From positions 1 to 8,068 of the forward strand of contig CAMORY010000104.1 of the NCBI GenBank assembly GCA_946624395.1: a DNA stretch of 8,068 nucleotides. Direction: 5' to 3'. The position numbers were made by a program, and so were the translations under genes. Source of the stretch: an uncultured Clostridia bacterium (GTDB lineage: Bacteria > Bacillota > Clostridia > Christensenellales > Borkfalkiaceae). Below the pieces are notes generated by a model. The model saw only the letters and a program-made list of their open reading frames with translations. It was not told where the DNA came from and ran no database searches. Positions within the stretch are counted from its first letter, which is position 1. Each line of letters opens with the position of its first letter. This document shows, piece after piece, positions 5,504 to 8,068 of the stretch.

Positions 5504-6205
5504 ATGTTTGATTTCAGTAATGCCTTTAATTTTGATGAAATTTTTGCCAACTTTTTAGATTTTTGGTATGCGTACGCGCTTTTATTAGTTTTTTTAGTAT
5601 CATTTATATTGTTTGTTGTTTTCCGTAAAAAAGTAAAAAGACATAATCTTACGCAGACACAATCTATAACGTATATTTCCGTTTTAACTGCCTTATGTGC
5701 GGTTGTAAATGTTCTTACTCAATATCCTGCTACGTATATAGCAATATCGTTTGTTCCGACGATGTGCTTTATTGCTGGATATATGTTGGGGGCAAAAGCC
5801 GGTTTTATTATAGGATTTATGGGGGATTTAATAGCGGCAATTGTTTTTCCTGCCGGTCCGTATAATCCGTTTATCGGGATAGCAAACGGACTTATGGGAT
5901 TTATACCGGGATTTATTTTTGATAATTTTAAAGGGAATATTTATATCAAGATAGTAATTTCTACGGTTTTAACTCTATTTATTTGTACTATCGGACTGAA
6001 CACTTTTGGACTTTGGTTAATATACGGGTATGGTAAAAAGTCTTTTTGGGCATATCTTTGGGTGCGTTTGCCTTGGCAAGCATTGGTTGCGGCAGGGAAT
6101 TGTGTATTATGTGTAAGTATAACGAGTATATTACGTAAAGTATTGCCGAAACACAAGTTTTTTCTTGACAATGAAATTATTGAAGATAAAATCAATGATA
6201 ATTAG
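5504..6205 (+). CDS. folT: Folate ECF transporter S component FolT
   Basis: 233 residues, a membrane substrate-binding subunit that captures folate and works with the shared EcfA/EcfA'/EcfT energy module, which is encoded elsewhere. The sequence is almost all hydrophobic helices. ITYISVLTALCAVVN (55-69) starts the S-component core, and FPAGPYNPFIGIANGLMGFIPG (115-136) matches the FolT family signature after the G-D loop. VRLPWQ (187-192) sits in the last core helix region. An extra N-terminal helix (about 22-40) precedes the usual six-helix core, and a charged tail of about 15 residues follows. The THF riboswitch upstream supports folate rather than another vitamin as substrate. Codon third positions are much richer in A/T than in the flanking flippase and nagA genes. 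Confidence 0.92.
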   Translation: MFDFSNAFNFDEIFANFLDFWYAYALLLVFLVSFILFVVFRKKVKRHNLTQTQSITYISVLTALCAVVNVLTQYPATYIAISFVPTMCFIAGYMLGAKAGFIIGFMGDLIAAIVFPAGPYNPFIGIANGLMGFIPGFIFDNFKGNIYIKIVISTVLTLFICTIGLNTFGLWLIYGYGKKSFWAYLWVRLPWQALVAAGNCVLCVSITSILRKVLPKHKFFLDNEIIEDKINDN

Positions 6206-6227
6206 AATAATGGAATAGTTAAAATTG

Positions 6228-6259
6228 TACGCGCGGGGGCAAAGTTGCCCCCGCGCGTA
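6228..6259. terminator. GC-rich hairpin between convergent folT and flippase gene
   Basis: TACGCGCGGGGGC (6228-6240) pairs perfectly with GCCCCCGCGCGTA (6247-6259) around loop AAAGTT. On the plus side only a short GTTT/GCTTT tract follows; on the minus side CAATTTTAA follows. The U-tracts are short but the stem is very stable, and its place between two convergent stops fits a shared terminator. Confidence 0.82.
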
Positions 6260-6261
6260 GT

Positions 6262-7782
6262 TTATGCTTTCTGCGGTTTTTTAAAGAAAAACTTTTTGGT
6301 CTTTTCCTTAACTATTTCAAAACTTATAAGACTGAAACCGAACGCTAACAGTCCGTAAAATACGCAGGTTATAACGGAACAGACAATGAAAGTGAAAAAT
6401 ATTCCGAGAAAGTCGGTTAACAAAGTTTCCGCCACAATGCCGACGAGAACCGTGGGCAAAGTTATTGCCGCGGTTGATGCGAGATATTTCACCGTTTTGG
6501 GCTTTTCGGGGCACTTTTTACGCAAAAGCATAAGGTTTAACACGGTTGTTATAACGTATACGAAGGAAAACCCGACAAGTAGCGCGTAAATGCCGATAGC
6601 GCTTGGTAAAAACCAAATAGACGCAAACATAAACACCCCGCCCGCAACGCAGTATAAAAGCGTTTGCACTTCGCAACCCATAGAATTCAGAATACTCGTC
6701 GTAATATTCGAAAGCCCCATAAACAACATAAGATAAGCGGAAGCGGTAAGATATTCGCCGCACTCCGCGCTTGCAAAAACTATAATCCCGATATGTTTTC
6801 CGCATACGAAGAATACGGGCACGAAAAAGCAGGTTAAAACGGTTGTGAATTTTATCGCTTTTTCCACGTCGCTTTTAAGCGCCGCGCTCTGCTTTTTATA
6901 GTAGTTTTCGGAAATTTCGGGAATTAGTACCAGCGTAAAAGAACCTATTAAAGTGGTCGGAATAAATAAAAGCGGTATTGCTTGCCCCGCCGCCGAGCCG
7001 AAAAGGCTCATTGCCTGCGATTCGGTAAAGCCCGCGGCAAGCAGTCTTTGCGGCAGAATTACCGATACCAAAGATATGGCGAGCGAGTTGACCGTTCGCA
7101 TAGCGGTAATGGGTACGGAAGCGGATATTATGGGGTTAAATTCCGATTTCGGGTTTGCCAACTTGTTTTTCCGCGCAAAAAACACAACGGTTGCAAGCGT
7201 AAAAGAAAGCACGTAAGAGCAGACGACCGCAAACCCCGCGCCCAGCGCGCCGTTTGCCTTGTCGTGCATAAAGGTGATAACCGTAATTCCCACGATTATC
7301 ATACATATTTCTTCCAACAGTTCTATAATGCTGTACGGCAGAAAATCCTTATTACCCCAGAACACCCCGCGTAAAACCGAATAAACCGACGTAAATATAA
7401 GCCCCGGTAAAATTATAAAGAAAACTTTAAGACTTCTTTTATCGGCAAAAAGGAAAGACAGTTTATCGCCAAGCGCATAGCATACGGCGCATATGGGAAC
7501 GGCAATCAAAAGCGTATAGCAAATGGCGGCTGTAATAACTTTTGCGACGCGTTCGCCATTATTTTCCGCGCGGTACTTTGTCATAAGGCGAGAAAGGGTG
7601 ATGGGTGTTCCCGACGCTATCAGGGTGAATAAAAATCCGAACACCGACAGCGCGACCTGATAAGTGCCTACGCCTTCCGCGCCGATTGCGCGCGATAAAT
7701 AAATGCGGTATAAAAAGCCCAAAAACTTTTCACATACGGAAAATACGCTGACAACGGCGACTGCCTTAAAAAATCTTCTCAT
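6262..7782 (-). CDS. SpoVB-like polysaccharide flippase (MOP/MATE superfamily)
   Basis: 506 residues, close to the 518 of B. subtilis SpoVB, and almost entirely transmembrane; about 14 helices are expected. Such proteins move lipid-linked wall or polysaccharide precursors across the membrane. In spore-formers SpoVB acts in cortex formation, and the closely related MurJ-type members carry lipid II. Matching blocks are FLGFLYRIYLSRAIGAEGVG (20-39), GTPITLSRLMTK (58-69), and SVLRGVFWGNKDFLPY (135-150) followed by an EE pair (157-158). AAAGGCGGG precedes the ATG. Whether it is SpoVB itself, MurJ, or a polysaccharide exporter cannot be settled from sequence alone. It is divergent from a LysM gene with only 42 bases between starts, hinting at shared control of envelope functions. 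Confidence 0.88.
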   Translation of the reverse strand: MRRFFKAVAVVSVFSVCEKFLGFLYRIYLSRAIGAEGVGTYQVALSVFGFLFTLIASGTPITLSRLMTKYRAENNGERVAKVITAAICYTLLIAVPICAVCYALGDKLSFLFADKRSLKVFFIILPGLIFTSVYSVLRGVFWGNKDFLPYSIIELLEEICMIIVGITVITFMHDKANGALGAGFAVVCSYVLSFTLATVVFFARKNKLANPKSEFNPIISASVPITAMRTVNSLAISLVSVILPQRLLAAGFTESQAMSLFGSAAGQAIPLLFIPTTLIGSFTLVLIPEISENYYKKQSAALKSDVEKAIKFTTVLTCFFVPVFFVCGKHIGIIVFASAECGEYLTASAYLMLFMGLSNITTSILNSMGCEVQTLLYCVAGGVFMFASIWFLPSAIGIYALLVGFSFVYVITTVLNLMLLRKKCPEKPKTVKYLASTAAITLPTVLVGIVAETLLTDFLGIFFTFIVCSVITCVFYGLLAFGFSLISFEIVKEKTKKFFFKKPQKA

Positions 7783-7824
7783 AAACCCGCCTTTAACCTT
7801 TTGTAAAATATTCTATTCGGGTAT

Positions 7825-8068
7825 ATGGACAAATATAATAACGGTATGGAAAAGTTTTTTTACCGCGTAGTAGAAGGCGATAGCATAGCGGCGCTGTCTT
7901 CGCGCTTTAATATTCCGCAGACTGTCATTATAAAATGCAACAACCTTTCCCGCGAGATAAGCGAAGGCGACGTTGTGTTTATACGCGCGCTTACGGGCAA
8001 AACCTATCGCGTGCAACCGTTCGATACTTTGGAGAGTGTGGCGGAACGGTTCAACGTAAGCGCGGAAA
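7825..8068 (+). CDS. LysM-repeat protein, N-terminal part (runs off window)
   Basis: The frame stays open from the ATG at 7825 to the end of the window (81 codons). Two LysM repeats are visible: FFYRVVEGDSIAALSSRFNI through EGDVVFI (residues 11-54), and a second starting TYRVQPFDTLESVAERFNV that is cut off. LysM domains bind the sugar backbone of peptidoglycan or chitin. There is no signal peptide ahead of the first repeat, so the protein may be cytoplasmic, spore-coat related, or exported by another route; spore proteins with bare N-terminal LysM domains are known. An alternative start at 7846 would remove seven residues. Neither start has a strong ribosome site. The downstream domains that would decide function are missing. 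Confidence 0.82.
   Translation, partial: MDKYNNGMEKFFYRVVEGDSIAALSSRFNIPQTVIIKCNNLSREISEGDVVFIRALTGKTYRVQPFDTLESVAERFNVSAE

Noticed and set aside
7813..8016. Minus-strand open frame at the right end
   Set aside because: It is opposite the LysM coding frame, which has clear repeat motifs.

Overview
The window looks like chromosomal DNA from a low-to-moderate-GC member of the Firmicutes, most likely an anaerobic gut-type Clostridium relative. The support is indirect. There is a yceD-rpmF pair behind ackA, a SpoVB-type flippase, a DUF421/DUF4363 pair, a folate ECF transporter S component under a tetrahydrofolate riboswitch, LysM coding, and clean sigma-A type promoters with AGGAG ribosome sites. 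No rRNA, tRNA, CRISPR array or insertion sequence was found. No species call is possible from this alone.

Layout, plus strand first. Positions 1-438 are the 3' end of acetate kinase (ackA). A near-consensus promoter (471-499) then drives yceD (550-984) and rpmF (999-1193, ribosomal protein L32), closed by a 22-bp perfect terminator hairpin (1224-1273). Next comes an AT-rich two-gene unit, 1292-2886. It has an extended -10 promoter, a leader of about 215 nt that folds into a long rod with two inner hairpins and ends in an intrinsic terminator (1516-1543), a four-helix membrane protein of unknown function (1561-2433), and a 146-residue protein of unknown family (2446-2886). A hairpin at 2908-2945 ends both this unit and the convergent nagA.

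The minus-strand block that follows is nagA (2959-4101, own promoter at 4126-4154) and, upstream of it, a translationally coupled DUF421-DUF4363 pair (5231-4174). Divergent from these is folT (5504-6205). Its leader carries a tetrahydrofolate riboswitch (5334-5427) and a terminator hairpin that also holds the ribosome binding site. A GC-rich hairpin (6228-6259) separates folT from the convergent SpoVB-like flippase gene (7782-6262). A divergent gene with LysM repeats starts at about 7825 and leaves the window at 8068.

Most of the genes are housekeeping: acetate metabolism, ribosome assembly, amino-sugar recycling, folate uptake, and envelope precursor or spore-cortex export. The least explained and most interesting part is the structured leader and two orphan genes at 1292-2886. 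Its leader has competing pairings that overlap the terminator, as in a riboswitch or attenuator, and the layout (promoter, structured RNA, terminator, membrane protein, small protein) also recalls RNA-based accessory modules. No reverse transcriptase, nuclease or known RNA family was recognised there, so its role is open.
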